From Hemicentrotus pulcherrimus (taxonomy: Eukaryota; Echinodermata; Echinoidea; Camarodonta; Strongylocentrotidae): a DNA stretch of 17,979 nucleotides. The stretch lies in assembly GCA_003118195.1 (NCBI GenBank), contig BEXV01000413.1:99690-117668 (forward strand), in the 5' to 3' direction. Below, in pieces: positions 1 through 8,859 of this stretch. The notes beneath the pieces were generated by a model. It was given only the letters and a program-made list of their open reading frames with translations. It was not told the origin of the DNA and did no database searches. The stretch's first letter is position 1, and every line of letters begins with the position of its first letter. The translations under genes and the position numbers were made by a program.

Positions 1-260
1 AAAAACCTACTGTACGGAAGAGCTAAAATAACTTAGAGGTTGGAGCACGGCGGATTGCCAAATGATCTGCGCATGCGCTAAGTTCCTGCTCGTCGAAGCG
101 AGTGGCCAGGCTTTATGTCGCTTCAACGCACACGCATTGTGCCGCGCTCTGAACAGTCGGACGCTACGGCAGCGAAGGAGTCGAGTTTTCGATTTTTAAT
201 CTCGTTTGTGGGGTGGCTATTAGGCTGAATTATTTCGGAAGGAACGGGTTAATATACAGG
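1..260. promoter_or_regulatory. CpG-dense segment, putative promoter / non-coding first exon
   Basis: I count about 22 CG dinucleotides in the first 260 bases, roughly at or above random expectation for its composition, whereas the following several hundred bases have almost none. The segment is GC-richer than its AT-rich surroundings and contains an NRF-1-type palindrome. That combination is typical of a housekeeping-type promoter. Because the coding exon at 6988 begins exactly at a 3' splice site, its transcript must start upstream, and this is the best promoter candidate in the window. It could instead serve a gene reading left out of the window; no TATA box or initiator decides the direction. 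The link to the coding exon is inference. Confidence 0.45.
69..78. promoter_or_regulatory. NRF-1-type binding site
   Basis: GCGCATGCGC is a perfect 10-bp palindrome and the core of the NRF-1 consensus (YGCGCAYGCGCR). The flanks are T on the left, which fits, and T on the right, which does not. NRF-1 sites sit close to transcription starts in CpG-rich animal promoters. Occupancy is inferred. Confidence 0.5.
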
Positions 261-740
261 AAATAATTAGTGCATAGTGAGGACAATATGTCACAGACTC
301 ATGAGTGAGTTGCCAATTTGTGTTGTGATTTTCAAAGTTTTTCATGTCATAAAAATCCATAACTTTCTTATTAGTTATCCGATTTTGCTCAAACTTTTTT
401 TGATTGGTTTGTCTGATTTTTCTGGTTCTATTGAAAGTAAGTTATTTTGGGAGTGGACTTGGGCTTGAAGTAACACTCAATTCTATCCAACAACTTAGAT
501 GGTTATAGCGCCATCTCTTGTCTAACATCTGCCTAACTGTTATAAAATCTCTAAAATGCAATTGTCTACCATACTTGAACTCCATCTGGTAAATTGCAGC
601 TGTTTGTACATTCATTGCCGTGAGCCGTTTTAACCATTACACTCAAAGTCGGTTATTGACTCTAATATTTGTTAGATCCATGTACAATTATAAACCCTCT
701 ATCATATTTAATACAGGGAGAAGAGGAGTATAAATCCGGA
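261..740. other. no recognisable feature
   Basis: AT-rich sequence with few CpGs. The 63-codon open frame at 277-468 has no recognisable domain and AT-driven composition, so I do not call it a gene. Apart from the possible donor at 437 I see nothing. Confidence 0.5.
432..442 (+). other. candidate 5' splice site of an upstream non-coding exon
   Basis: GAAA|GTAAGT matches the donor consensus from the GT to +6, with the cut before 437. It is the best-looking donor near the CpG-dense left edge and would be compatible with a 5' UTR exon spliced to the acceptor at 6986-6987. No transcript evidence is available; such matches occur by chance. Confidence 0.2.
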
Positions 741-929
741 TTAAGGCAGGAATAGCATCTCTCGATATGCACTCGATGTGGATTTTTGGATCCACTTCAA
801 GACAAGGATTGAATCTGTGTATAACCTAATCTTGAGCGGAAGTAGATTATGTGTGATATGAATGCTGTCTACACAACTCATTAGTTTTCTATATGTTTTA
901 TAGCAAGGTAGCAAGATTTCAAGATTCAA
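741..929 (-). pseudogene. retroelement RNase H-like relic
   Basis: The minus-strand open frame of 62 codons contains LYTDSILVLKWIQ. This resembles the TDS..VL.WI signature around an active-site aspartate in RNase H domains of LTR retrotransposons such as the BEL/Pao group. The preceding stretch, beginning MNLEILL, could correspond to the upstream helix of that fold. The frame stops soon after the motif and I find no continuation of the domain, integrase or LTR around it, so it would be an isolated decayed fragment. The match rests on one short motif and may be chance. Confidence 0.35.
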
Positions 930-1012
930 GATTTATTCATTCCATTCAATAAAAATCATTTATGTATATAAAAGATAATACAAGTGTTTAAAAAAAAAAA
1001 GAAAGAAAAGAT
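905..1012. repeat. possible retroelement 3' end debris with A-rich tail
   Basis: The sequence shows short tandem words (TTCAAGA, then TTCAAGATT), an AT-rich stretch and an A-run near 990-1001 grading into GAAAG repeats. That arrangement is common at 3' ends of LINE-like insertions. There are no recognisable target-site duplications. Confidence 0.25.
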
Positions 1013-1399
1013 ATTCAGACAGGATGGGATTATTCGGCATGCCATGTGCATAACCCTAGAAACAAATGCAAATGACAGATGTGATGAAATCTAGCTGCTT
1101 TAAATATGAAATCTTGCATGATTTAGGTGTAAATCAATTTGGTAGCTATCGCTCCAGTCTAAGTTTGGACTCTGTTCTCTTCGGTAGTGAATATGAAAAC
1201 AGTATTGCATGCCTGAGTACAATCTAGCCCAACTAGGTTCCAATGTAGAACCAGAGACCCGCAAAGTCAGGTGGGGATAGTGAACTGGGCTCCCCTAAGG
1301 GTCGAAGGTTGAAGCATAATCTGTTGAAGGATGAGATGCAATGCCAAGGGCAGCATTTGACATTATTTATGGGAGTTTGTTGGCCTGATGTATTATACA
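1013..1399. other. no recognisable feature
   Basis: Mixed sequence without a domain-bearing frame. The open frame from 1309 runs into the TC-rich tract and owes its length to it. Confidence 0.5.
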
Positions 1400-1545
1400 C
1401 TCTCTCCCATCCTATATCACCCTCTCTCTCTTACTCGCTCTCTCTCTCTCTTTCTCTCCTGGCAAGGTCTTCCTCACTTTCTTTAATACACCTCCCTTTC
1501 TCTTTTGATTCATCCTCACTTCTCCCTCTCTCTCTCTCCTTACAA
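1400..1545. repeat. TC-rich low-complexity tract
   Basis: Pyrimidine-rich plus strand with several imperfect (TC)n runs, for example around 1437-1457 and 1523-1540, interrupted by short AT pieces. It generates a serine/leucine-rich spurious frame. Confidence 0.8.
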
Positions 1546-1837
1546 TGGTCCAACATGTGGTTATACATCCATCTATTCACTTGGCAGGTTCCAGTATTAT
1601 ACATTTGGATTATTCCATAAATAGCAATTTAATTGGTGATGTTACGTTATACACTTTCTGTATAAAACGTCTGGGGAATTTTAGCTGTTCCTGATCAATT
1701 TGAAGGCTATGTTATGCCACACTATTCCTCTATTATGAGGAACGCGATATGACTTCTAATGAGGCACTTGACCTCTGCTGTTCTGAGACATCGAGAAATA
1801 AAAGATGTTTAAGATCATGATGGGAGTATATGTGCCC

Positions 1838-1967
1838 CTCCCCCCCAAAAAGATAAATAGATAAATAGTAACAATAGAAGAAAAAAAAAAGAAGAAAAGA
1901 AATAGCATAGGCTGACTACTTACCAGTATTTTGTTGTTGTTGCTACATGTACCCCCCCCCCCCCCCC
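1838..1967. repeat. C-runs and A-rich low complexity
   Basis: This stretch has a short C-run near 1841, then A-rich AAATAG/GAAGAAAAG sequence, (TTG)n near 1930-1942, and an uninterrupted run of 16 C at 1952-1967. Long C-runs are slippage-prone and the exact length is likely uncertain. Confidence 0.8.
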
Positions 1968-2419
1968 AACCGATAGATCTCTGCATTATAGTACATTCTA
2001 CATTCGGCATTGATCATCGATTTCATGATAAATAAACAATGTAGCAAACACTCATAGATCAATCCTAAATAAGACATTTATCCCCTCTTATTCTGAGAAG
2101 TCTATAGAAGCTATCAGTATTAGAAGCGGTTTTTAACTAGACGACACATTTATTGAAATTCATCTTTAAGAATATGATTACAAACATGTGTAGTCTATTC
2201 ATATTAAGGCATTTACATTTAAACAGAAAATGTAGAAAAGATCTCTATAATTGATATTCTGTCTGGTGCTGGTGAAGTATAACCTTACACAATATATATC
2301 TTAGCAAGGGAAAGTGGGGCAGTTCACAAAGATTTACACTTTTTTGTTGTTGCGTACTGGATGTTACTAGTACACTCTGGTACCTGGTACCATGCACCAG
2401 GGATATACATGTGGAGGTT
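1968..2419. other. no recognisable feature
   Basis: AT-rich single-copy-looking sequence. The only local oddity is a doubled GGTACC word near 2380-2392. Confidence 0.45.
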
Positions 2420-2745
2420 GTTATTGATCACCGGGTCTGAAATCAACACTTACTTCAAGAAAAGAGAAGGTATGTTTTTCATGTAGACGACTTTAGTTCC
2501 TTGGTATTTGTGTGAGTTTTTCACATCTTGCCCGCTCATTCAACGTGGTTGGTTGCAGGAAATGAGAAATTGAAATGAGAAGTCTGATTAAGTTATTGAT
2601 CACTGGCTCTGAAATCAACACTTACTTCGAGGAAAAGAGAAGGTATGTTTTTCATGTAGACGATTGTGTGAGTTTTTCACATCTTGCCTGCTCATTCAAC
2701 GTTGGTGGTTGCAGGAAATAAGAGATAACAATAGGAAGTCTGATT
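2420..2745. repeat. two-copy tandem duplication
   Basis: Unit 1 (2420-2589) and unit 2 (2592-2745) both begin GTTATTGATCAC and end AAGTCTGATT, and can be aligned throughout with scattered substitutions. Unit 2 lacks about 17 bases found in unit 1 near 2491-2507. Each unit contains AAG|GTATGT and, 70-90 bases later, TTGCAG|G, so each carries a splice-donor-like and acceptor-like pair (2470-2558 and 2643-2714). The segment between the two pseudo-introns has stops in all three frames, so it is not a coding exon. Confidence 0.85.
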
Positions 2746-3183
2746 CCATGCAGCTATCACGGTAAGAAATTGTTGTGCTTCTTTCTTTTGGAACTGTATG
2801 TATGATCTACAGAACATATACCGACGTGTGTGTACTCTTCAGAGCATGAAGACTTTGTGTGATAAAAACAGCATTGTAGCAAGGTTCTGCTTGTAATGTG
2901 TTCACGATAGAAAACTTTCCACCAAACCTGAAAGAGAGACATTGTACATACATGTACCAGTACAGTTAACAACTCAATTTGTCATACCTTTACCAAGTTT
3001 TGTATCGTTTTTCAGTACGTGAAAAATTAATTTGTCCTCATTTGTATTTCTTGAGAATATGACATAATAAACCTTACATCTAAAAAGTATTTAACAAAGG
3101 CCCTAATTCAACCAGACTGCTTTTCACTATTGAGACACACACAAAAAACATCAAATTTACAGATCTTTGAATTATGCACAATT
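2746..3183. other. no recognisable feature
   Basis: The minus-strand 71-codon frame at 2757-2972 shows no domain, signal or family resemblance. Nothing else stands out. Confidence 0.45.
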
Positions 3184-3426
3184 TTACACAACTTGAGTTT
3201 CAGTAGCAAATGTTAAAAAGAACTTGCAATATTTGTTCCCCTTTTGTTCACGGATGAATGGATGAGTGTGGGATAATGTACATTTGATCATTCCATCTGA
3301 GACAGCGTTCCATTCCCTAGCCATTTGAAGAGACAGAGATAAATCGACCCACTCTTTAACTCGTTCCTTGAATGATAGAGGAAGCTCCATGGCAACTGTT
3401 TCGACCCACGCGAATTCCTTTTCTTA
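3184..3426 (-). pseudogene. unidentified protein-like fragment
   Basis: On the minus strand an uninterrupted frame runs from about 3426 down to the stop at 3184, with an internal ATG at 3390. Its composition is more protein-like than most chance frames here, with charged and amphipathic stretches (FKERVKEWVDLSLSLQMARE) and dispersed Trp residues. Upstream on the same strand, near 3500-3570, another short frame (MPHEQALAYEEKITATWRG) ends in a stop. I recognise no family. It may be a decayed coding fragment or chance; I do not see clear splice sites. Confidence 0.2.
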
Positions 3427-3570
3427 AGCTTCGATGGATTACGATTAAAGTTCACTTGGAAGAGTATTTGTTTGACTCTCTCTGCCAGATAGCTACATTT
3501 CTATGCCTCGCCATGTTGCGGTAATTTTCTCTTCATAAGCCAGTGCTTGCTCATGAGGCATCTCTGATTT

Positions 3571-4189
3571 GCCCACTGTATCCTATATCAAGTTTGTTGA
3601 AAATCACGGGGGATTGTGTAGGCTGTTGTGGTGTCTTTTGTTCGGAAGTGGTTGGTAAACGTAGCTGGAGTGGAAAGCCTGTGCTTAGTTTTTGAGGGAG
3701 AAATCATCAAAATAGTTGTGAGTATTTTCTAATTGTGCTTTTGTATGAGATGTGCAGATGCAAGGTGCGGTATCTCTCCCAGAATAGAATGGTAATTTGT
3801 CCTAATTTGCCACTTTAAAGAGATTATTACAGTATGTACGTATTATCTGCTGAGAACCAGTAGGGCCTCAATTTCTTCGCTGTTTTTTTTAAGACCTTAT
3901 TCATGGGCCCATTTGATAAAATTAGAAATTTTAGAGGACCGCATACAGGAAGATTTAGGTTACCATGTGTGCTAGGCTTTGCTTTTTAATTTCAAACCCT
4001 GCCTTATGCAAATACCTTAGAAATAAAGCTTGGAGCATACATGTATGTTGTTGGAGCCTATATGTTGTTGGAACACCCTGAACCTTTTACGCCTTTCAAT
4101 GGCTCTCGTCCTTTATCTTCGCTCCCATTGTAACTAAATGTCAGCTGAATGCTGTGTGTTGTTAATACTTGTCTCTATCACAAGTCATT
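3571..4189. other. no recognisable feature
   Basis: AT-rich with ordinary complexity. There is one TACATGTA palindrome at 4038. No frame of note. Confidence 0.45.
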
Positions 4190-4270
4190 GTAACAATTAT
4201 TCTTTATTATCATCATTGTTCTTGTTGTTGTCTTTGTTGTTGTTGTTATTATTATTGTTATTATCACTCT
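4190..4270. repeat. TTG/TTA trinucleotide-rich microsatellite
   Basis: Interrupted (TTG)n followed by (TTA)n and ATC/ATT words. It may be an old (ATT)n SINE tail, but I see no SINE body beside it. Confidence 0.7.
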
Positions 4271-4589
4271 GCATGTAACATTCATGAAGAAAACCAGCAA
4301 GATAGCACTCAATAAAGAACTGAATAATGGATGTTGACCATCATTCCCAGGTTGCCTGGGAGATGGAAAAAACTGATTACTTTACTTTTTATTGTATTCG
4401 CATCTTTGCTTTTGTAAGATATTGGTAGAAAAAGCATTGTCTATTTCCTCACAGCAATATTTCCATGTATCTTTATATACACAGAACTCATTTTGAACAT
4501 TTTAGAGCTAGATTGGCTATCTATTGCCTTTGGCTCCTACAATTAATTTCACTGTCTCTTGTTGTAATTTCTTTCGTTCTCTCATAAAT

Positions 4590-4988
4590 GCTTAGTATTG
4601 GGTCTTAGTATCAATTCCCTCTTCCCTCTTTTCCTTGCTTTCATTGCTCTTCCACTCTTCCTCTCTCTTTAACATACTCCTTAGCAATCTTCTTCCATTG
4701 AGTACAGTCCTCTTTGTTGAGTATAGTTGTACTTGAGAGTATAGTCAAACTTATCTGTAGTTCTTCTCTGTATCTCTACCTATTCCTATATTTCTCTCTT
4801 CCCCATCTCAGTCTTCATTCTTGATATATCCCCCCTCCCCCTCTCATTTCCATCTTCTCTCCACCAATTTCTGTCTCTCCTATAATTTGTCTCTTTCTAT
4901 ATATATCTCTCCTGCCCATCTCTGTCTCTGTTTCCCATAAATCCACCTCTCTCTCTCTCTCCCTCTCTTTTTTCTCTCTCTATTTCTC

Positions 4989-5027
<39 letters not shown>

Positions 5028-5165
5028 AGCCCCCTTAATATTAACTTAAAAATCTCCTTCTTTCTCTCTGTCTTTCTACTTGAATTTCTCACTCTCTTTT
5101 TGAACTTACTGTGCATGTACCCCCTCCCTTTCCCTCTGCATATCTCTCTTGTGATTTCTCTCTCT
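4590..5165. repeat. long polypyrimidine (TC-rich) tract
   Basis: About 570 bases in which the plus strand is overwhelmingly C and T, with several (TC)n runs, the longest near 4996-5024. It stops abruptly at the left end of the 825-bp element. Extended homopurine-homopyrimidine DNA of this type can adopt triplex (H-DNA) structure. The arginine/glutamate-rich minus-strand frame at 4880-5173 is a by-product of the repeat. Confidence 0.85.
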
Positions 5166-5167
5166 AT

Positions 5168-5254
5168 AGGCATGCCCTCACTATCTTGAGATTGCCAAAT
5201 GTCCAGCTATTTGAAATATCCCGATCGTAAACTATCCAGCTAATTTGCGTCTTC
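5168..5254 (+). repeat. left terminal inverted repeat of the 825-bp element
   Basis: 87 bases ending in TTTGCGTCTTC. It pairs with 5906-5992 with about 8 mismatches and no gaps. It includes GAGATTGCCAAAT and ACTATCCAGCTAATTTGCG, both also present inverted at the other end. Confidence 0.85.
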
Positions 5255-5905
5255 ACAAGACCGATATGCTCATCACCAACTAGCTCGAAAAATAATCTCG
5301 AGATTGATACGTGCGCACTTCAGCGACCGCTTGTACGACCAGCGTGTGGATTTAAGATTTTACCCGCGCTATCAAACGTAAATAAGTACCGGCTGCGCTG
5401 TGCAGGTTCGACTGTGCTAGCTAATAATATTCTCATTCGTTTTAGTTAGTCCCGTTAGTGAAAATTTCGCCCTCCCTCCATAAACAAATCAGCAACGAAA
5501 CATGCTCCTTCTTCCAGTGAGACAATGCAAACAAAACAGCAAAGTATAAGGGCGAAATATAACAGCAAACAGCAAAAAATCAAAGACAGAAACAAACTAG
5601 ACGAGTAAATGTAGAAAATTATAATACGATGATGAGACGAATCCAAAAAGTATGGTAAGTAAGCTGAGCTAGCTGAGCCATATAGATCGCACGTGCGTGC
5701 GCTAGTACAACTAGTAAACACCGAAAACCGGAAATCGTTGTGCATGATGGGATCGGGATATTTGACTCCGTACTTCGGTCTAATGAAGACGGTCGCAAAC
5801 TATCCCGATAGTTGGGAAATAGTGAGATATTTTGCAGACTAGACCAAGATATCTTGGGATATTATCCCGACCAACTATCCAGCTAAATTGCTACTTCATT
5901 CTAAT

Positions 5906-5992
5906 GAAGACGCAAATTAGCTGGATAGTTTGCGATTGGGATAGTTCAAATAGCTGGATATTTGGCAATCTCGAGATAGTGAAGACAGGCCT
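5906..5992 (-). repeat. right terminal inverted repeat of the 825-bp element
   Basis: Begins GAAGACGCAAATTAG and ends GAAGACAGGCCT on the plus strand; reverse complement of the left arm. GAAGAC occurs at both edges of this arm and again inside the element. Confidence 0.85.
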
Positions 5993-6494
5993 TATGTATA
6001 TCCAGGTATATGTCTTCCCTTCCATAACCCCTCACTGAGACTTCAACTGCCCTTCAGTCATAAATTACACTCTGCTAATGGGCCCACTGCTGACATATTG
6101 TCAGAGCTGCGTGCATCCTTTCAATACGTAATCAGGCGGTTTGTTGAGATCAGCCGTAAATCACTGCGGAAAACAGGGGCAAATATTTTATACCTGAAGA
6201 AGGTTGGAAAATTGATGAGAGAGGTGTTGTAACTAATCGATATGCCTTGTGAGTGGATAGTACCTTCCCATAGCGAATCATACTGTTTTAGAATTTTGTT
6301 GATTTTGATGTCTTTGAAGAGAGAGAAAGAAGACAAGTGTGACAGTTAAAATTTAAAGCAATCAAATGTAATCGTACGTTGTATGATTGGAGCATGATAA
6401 GGAAAAAAATATGTCAAAGGGGAAGTAACTAGAATTTTTTTTTTACATGTGTAAGAGTTGAAGTTGTTGAATTAACTCCAAAGGAGACAAAAGT
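5993..6494. other. no recognisable feature
   Basis: Ordinary AT-rich sequence; the short frames here have no domain. Confidence 0.45.
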
Positions 6495-6525
<31 letters not shown>

Positions 6526-6562
6526 TAGAGAAAGAGAGAAAAAGTAAGGAAAGAGATAGAAG
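6495..6562. repeat. GA-rich microsatellite
   Basis: Interrupted (GA)n with AAAG variants on the plus strand. It has the opposite strand polarity to the polypyrimidine tract at 4.6-5.2 kb. Confidence 0.85.
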
Positions 6563-6987
6563 GATAGGTACTCTATATTTCTGGCTGGGTTTGTTATGAT
6601 ACCAGGCTCGCACTCTACATGTAGCTTCCCTTGGTTTGCATTTACTCCATCACTTCACTAGAGTCTTTAACATCACTTTACCGGATTGATCCATTTCTCC
6701 CAGGGGGTAAACCCGGTCTAACAAGCTATCCTGAGGGAAATCATCTTGCAAATAATACCGCCATCTCCCCTGCAACTCGACCAAATCAACACGTTTGTTT
6801 GATTACAACCACTAAATGCATGACCCCATAGTTCAGGCAATACGATAAAGGGACCCTCAGGTTGTATCCTCACATGGAGAGCAGGTAAAGATCATTAAAA
6901 CCCTGATTGGAGACACATCTTCAGCTTCCTGTATCCCCGCTAAACAATGTATCGTCTTGTTTCTCTCTCCCTGCCTGCCTCCTACAG
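6563..6987 (+). other. end of upstream intron with 3' splice site
   Basis: A pyrimidine-rich stretch (about 6953-6985) runs into CCTCCTACAG, with AG at 6986-6987 and a branch-point-like GCTAAAC at 6939-6945. The coding frame is formally open back to an ATG at 6907, but that part is the branch and pyrimidine tract and is best read as intron. Confidence 0.7.
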
Positions 6988-7342
6988 ATGGTGAAGTATG
7001 AGCGCTCATCGCTCAGCGGTGGAGATGACGTTTTTGAAGAGGATCCCTCATCACAGACACACGCAGCCAACAACGGCTCGGCGGCGAATGCCACCAACAA
7101 CAGCTCGGCCACTCACACTCCAACTGGTAAAATGGAGGTAGCTTCAAATGCCCCTCCCGAGGTCCGCTTCAAGCACCTGAAAGGGAAGGGGGTTAATGAA
7201 ACCAAATGGAAGGGGCAGTCGGTGAGCGTCAAACTATGGTGGGAAAGAAGCACGTTAGAAAGGATACTTCTCGTTGTATGTCTTCTTCTCTTACTCACCG
7301 TCGTCATCGTCGCCATCGTCCTGGCAACCACAAGAAAACAAG
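6988..7342 (+). CDS. first coding exon of an ECE/neprilysin-like (M13) type II membrane metallopeptidase, partial
   Basis: The exon encodes 118 residues plus the first base of codon 119. M13 peptidases are zinc ectoenzymes that cleave peptide hormones; the ectodomain with the zinc-binding HExxH motif is not in this window. The N-terminus MVKYERSSL resembles the MxxYKRATL start of endothelin-converting enzymes. A low-complexity Asn/Ser/Thr/Ala segment spans residues 21-46. A basic, Trp-containing juxtamembrane region (60-92) includes LWWERSTLER, a pattern seen just before the anchor in this family. A hydrophobic segment at 93-113 (nt 7264-7326) is the predicted signal anchor, giving an N-in, C-out topology. 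ATG 6988 sits exactly at the 3' splice site, and the donor CAAG|GTTAGT follows 7342 (phase 1). Upstream exons could add alternative N-termini, as in vertebrate ECE1. The next exon, which should hold the first ectodomain cysteines, was not found downstream. Coding status is fairly certain; family assignment is inference from the tail and anchor only. Confidence 0.75.
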
Positions 7343-7348
7343 GTTAGT
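7343..7348 (+). other. 5' splice site after the first coding exon
   Basis: CAAG|GTTAGT is a good donor. Reading through it meets a stop at 7345-7347, consistent with an exon end. The intron opened here continues beyond the window, so it is longer than 10.6 kb. Confidence 0.75.
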
Positions 7349-7694
7349 TCATCTTTATTTCCTCTTTTTTCTATAAAAGGGAGCTGTCAAAAATTAAATC
7401 AAGCAATCTGATTTGCATAATGATTATGGTTATCTCTGAACCTGCGTACAAGCAAGTCAAAGGCGAACACTAAATACATCCCATATATATGTATTAGAAT
7501 ATTAGTTTTATGGCACATGCTCGGCAGCAGTCACCGGTACAGAATTCCTTACTTTACTTCTGAAAAAAGATTATATCATTAAACCTAACCCTAACCCTTA
7601 ACCCAACCTTTCTTTTCAAAACTCTGTTTAACCCTAATTGTATCTCTAGTCTTTGAAGATTAAAGCCCAAACCAAGTATCACACAGCAAACATC
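7349..7694. other. intronic sequence with telomere-like words
   Basis: No coding signal. At 7582-7604 there are three degenerate CCCTAA units (CCTAACCCTAACCCTTAACCC), an interstitial telomere-like motif too short to be a telomere. Confidence 0.5.
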
Positions 7695-7827
7695 TGGGCC
7701 ATATTGCATAAAACTACCAGTGATTGTAACTTTGCCATCATTGTGAACTACCATGGCAACATCAGCCAATCAAATCAAGCTTTCCATGGAAGATACCAGC
7801 TGCGATAAGTTTTATGCAACAGGGCAC
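7695..7827. mobile_element. short inverted-repeat element (MITE-like)
   Basis: The left end TGGGCCATATTGCATAAAACT (7695-7715) pairs with the right end 7807-7827, whose complement carries GTTGCATAAAACTT; TTGCATAAAACT is exact in both arms. The ~90-bp interior contains ACCATGGCAAC and TTCCATGG, a second pair of partly inverted words. No target duplication is clear. Too small to encode anything. Confidence 0.7.
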
Positions 7828-8698
7828 AGATCAACAGAATATTAACAAAACTTGACAATTGACATGCAAAACGTCATTATCATATGTTATTTAGTTACTA
7901 CCAGCCACAGGTAATCTGTTATCTTTTAGCTGTGATTTGGTACATGTATGTTACATTTGAAACATTATCTTGGACATGCTCCTACTTCGATTTATGTTTT
8001 TGAAATTGTCAGTCTTTTAAAGATGATTGGTATAAAACCTTTCAAAGAGTTAACTCAATTCCTCATTTGGGGGAAATCTTTCAATCTCGATGTGTAAACT
8101 AAATCGAGGAAATGTAACTATCTAATATACTCAATCATGTAGGGCTGACCACAGTAATATACCATTGAAGGTAATTTAATACACTTGCAAGTCATTAATA
8201 ATTTAAAAGACATTTCAAAAGCTATTTTTCATGATGAACATAATATCTCTTGCAGATATCTGATCAAAGGCCTTGTTTTTCCATATCTTTTGACCCATTT
8301 CCATTAATTCATTACCCCTTTTCTGATAACTGTCAATTGCTTTTAAAGATTGATGCCGTGCGTCCTACAGTCCTTTAATACTTAATCAGCCATCAATCTC
8401 TCTCAGAGCTTGCAATATAGGCTTCATATTCTTAGAAAGAGTAAATATGTTGTTATTAATTAACTCAATGAGTGCCTTTTGGTTATGAAGTCATATTTCT
8501 TGACTGCAATATTTTCTCATTTCTCTTTTGGGTTTTGCATAGTTTGCTTGCACAGATTTCTCGAAAAATATTTCATACCATTAGCTTACAAAGGATCTAC
8601 TTTATTTATTTAATTCTGTTGTTATTAATCAATTCAACTAGTACATTTGGTTGAAATTCTCATCTTTGTAAATGAATCTTGTTGCCTTGCTGTTCATG
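7828..8698. other. intronic sequence, no recognisable feature
   Basis: AT-rich. A good acceptor-like CTCTTGCAG at about 8249-8257 leads into a frame that, from the phase-1 donor at 7342, stops at the third codon, so it is not the next exon. Confidence 0.45.
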
Positions 8699-8748
8699 TT
8701 TTTGTGTGTTTGTTGTTGTTGTTTTGTTTTTTTTTTTGGGGGGGGGCC
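8699..8748. repeat. TTG/T-run/G-run low complexity
   Basis: (TTG)n followed by a T-run and then a run of eight G. It is a likely slippage-prone site. Confidence 0.75.
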
Positions 8749-8859
8749 TCGGCTTGCCTAGATTTCTTGAAAATTATTCCATGACTTTTAAAGGATTATT
8801 CTTCAATCAATCCTGTTAATTATACAGCCTTATAAGCATTACAAAAAAAAGTATTGGTT

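Larger units (their letters stand above)
5168..5992. mobile_element. non-autonomous inverted-repeat element (MITE-like), 825 bp
   Basis: The two ends are 87-bp inverted repeats differing at about 8 positions by eye, starting (A)GGCMTGYCYTCACTATCT at each end. A possible 3-bp target duplication TAT flanks both sides (5165-5167 and 5993-5995). The interior has no transposase-like frame; the minus-strand 96-codon frame at 5455-5745 has no recognisable domain. The interior is CpG-rich, notably 5220-5450 and 5690-5770. Near the right arm, 5753-5905 repeats parts of the end sequence (ACTATCC, CTAATGAAGAC, AGACCAAGAT) in both orientations, giving a foldback character. A shorter, diverged relative lies at 11610-11856. 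The superfamily is undetermined. Confidence 0.85.

Noticed and set aside
4880..5173. Arg/Glu/Lys-rich minus-strand frame
   Set aside because: It is produced by the GA repeat on the opposite strand of the polypyrimidine tract.
5455..5745. 96-codon minus-strand frame inside the 825-bp element
   Set aside because: No transposase motif or other domain; the element appears non-autonomous.
6907..6987. 27 extra in-frame codons with an upstream ATG before the M13-like exon
   Set aside because: The stretch contains the branch-point-like GCTAAAC, a pyrimidine tract and CCTACAG, so it reads as a 3' intron end; the family-like N-terminus starts at 6988.
6921..7331. Two minus-strand frames opposite the M13-like exon
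   Set aside because: They are antisense shadows of the real coding exon.
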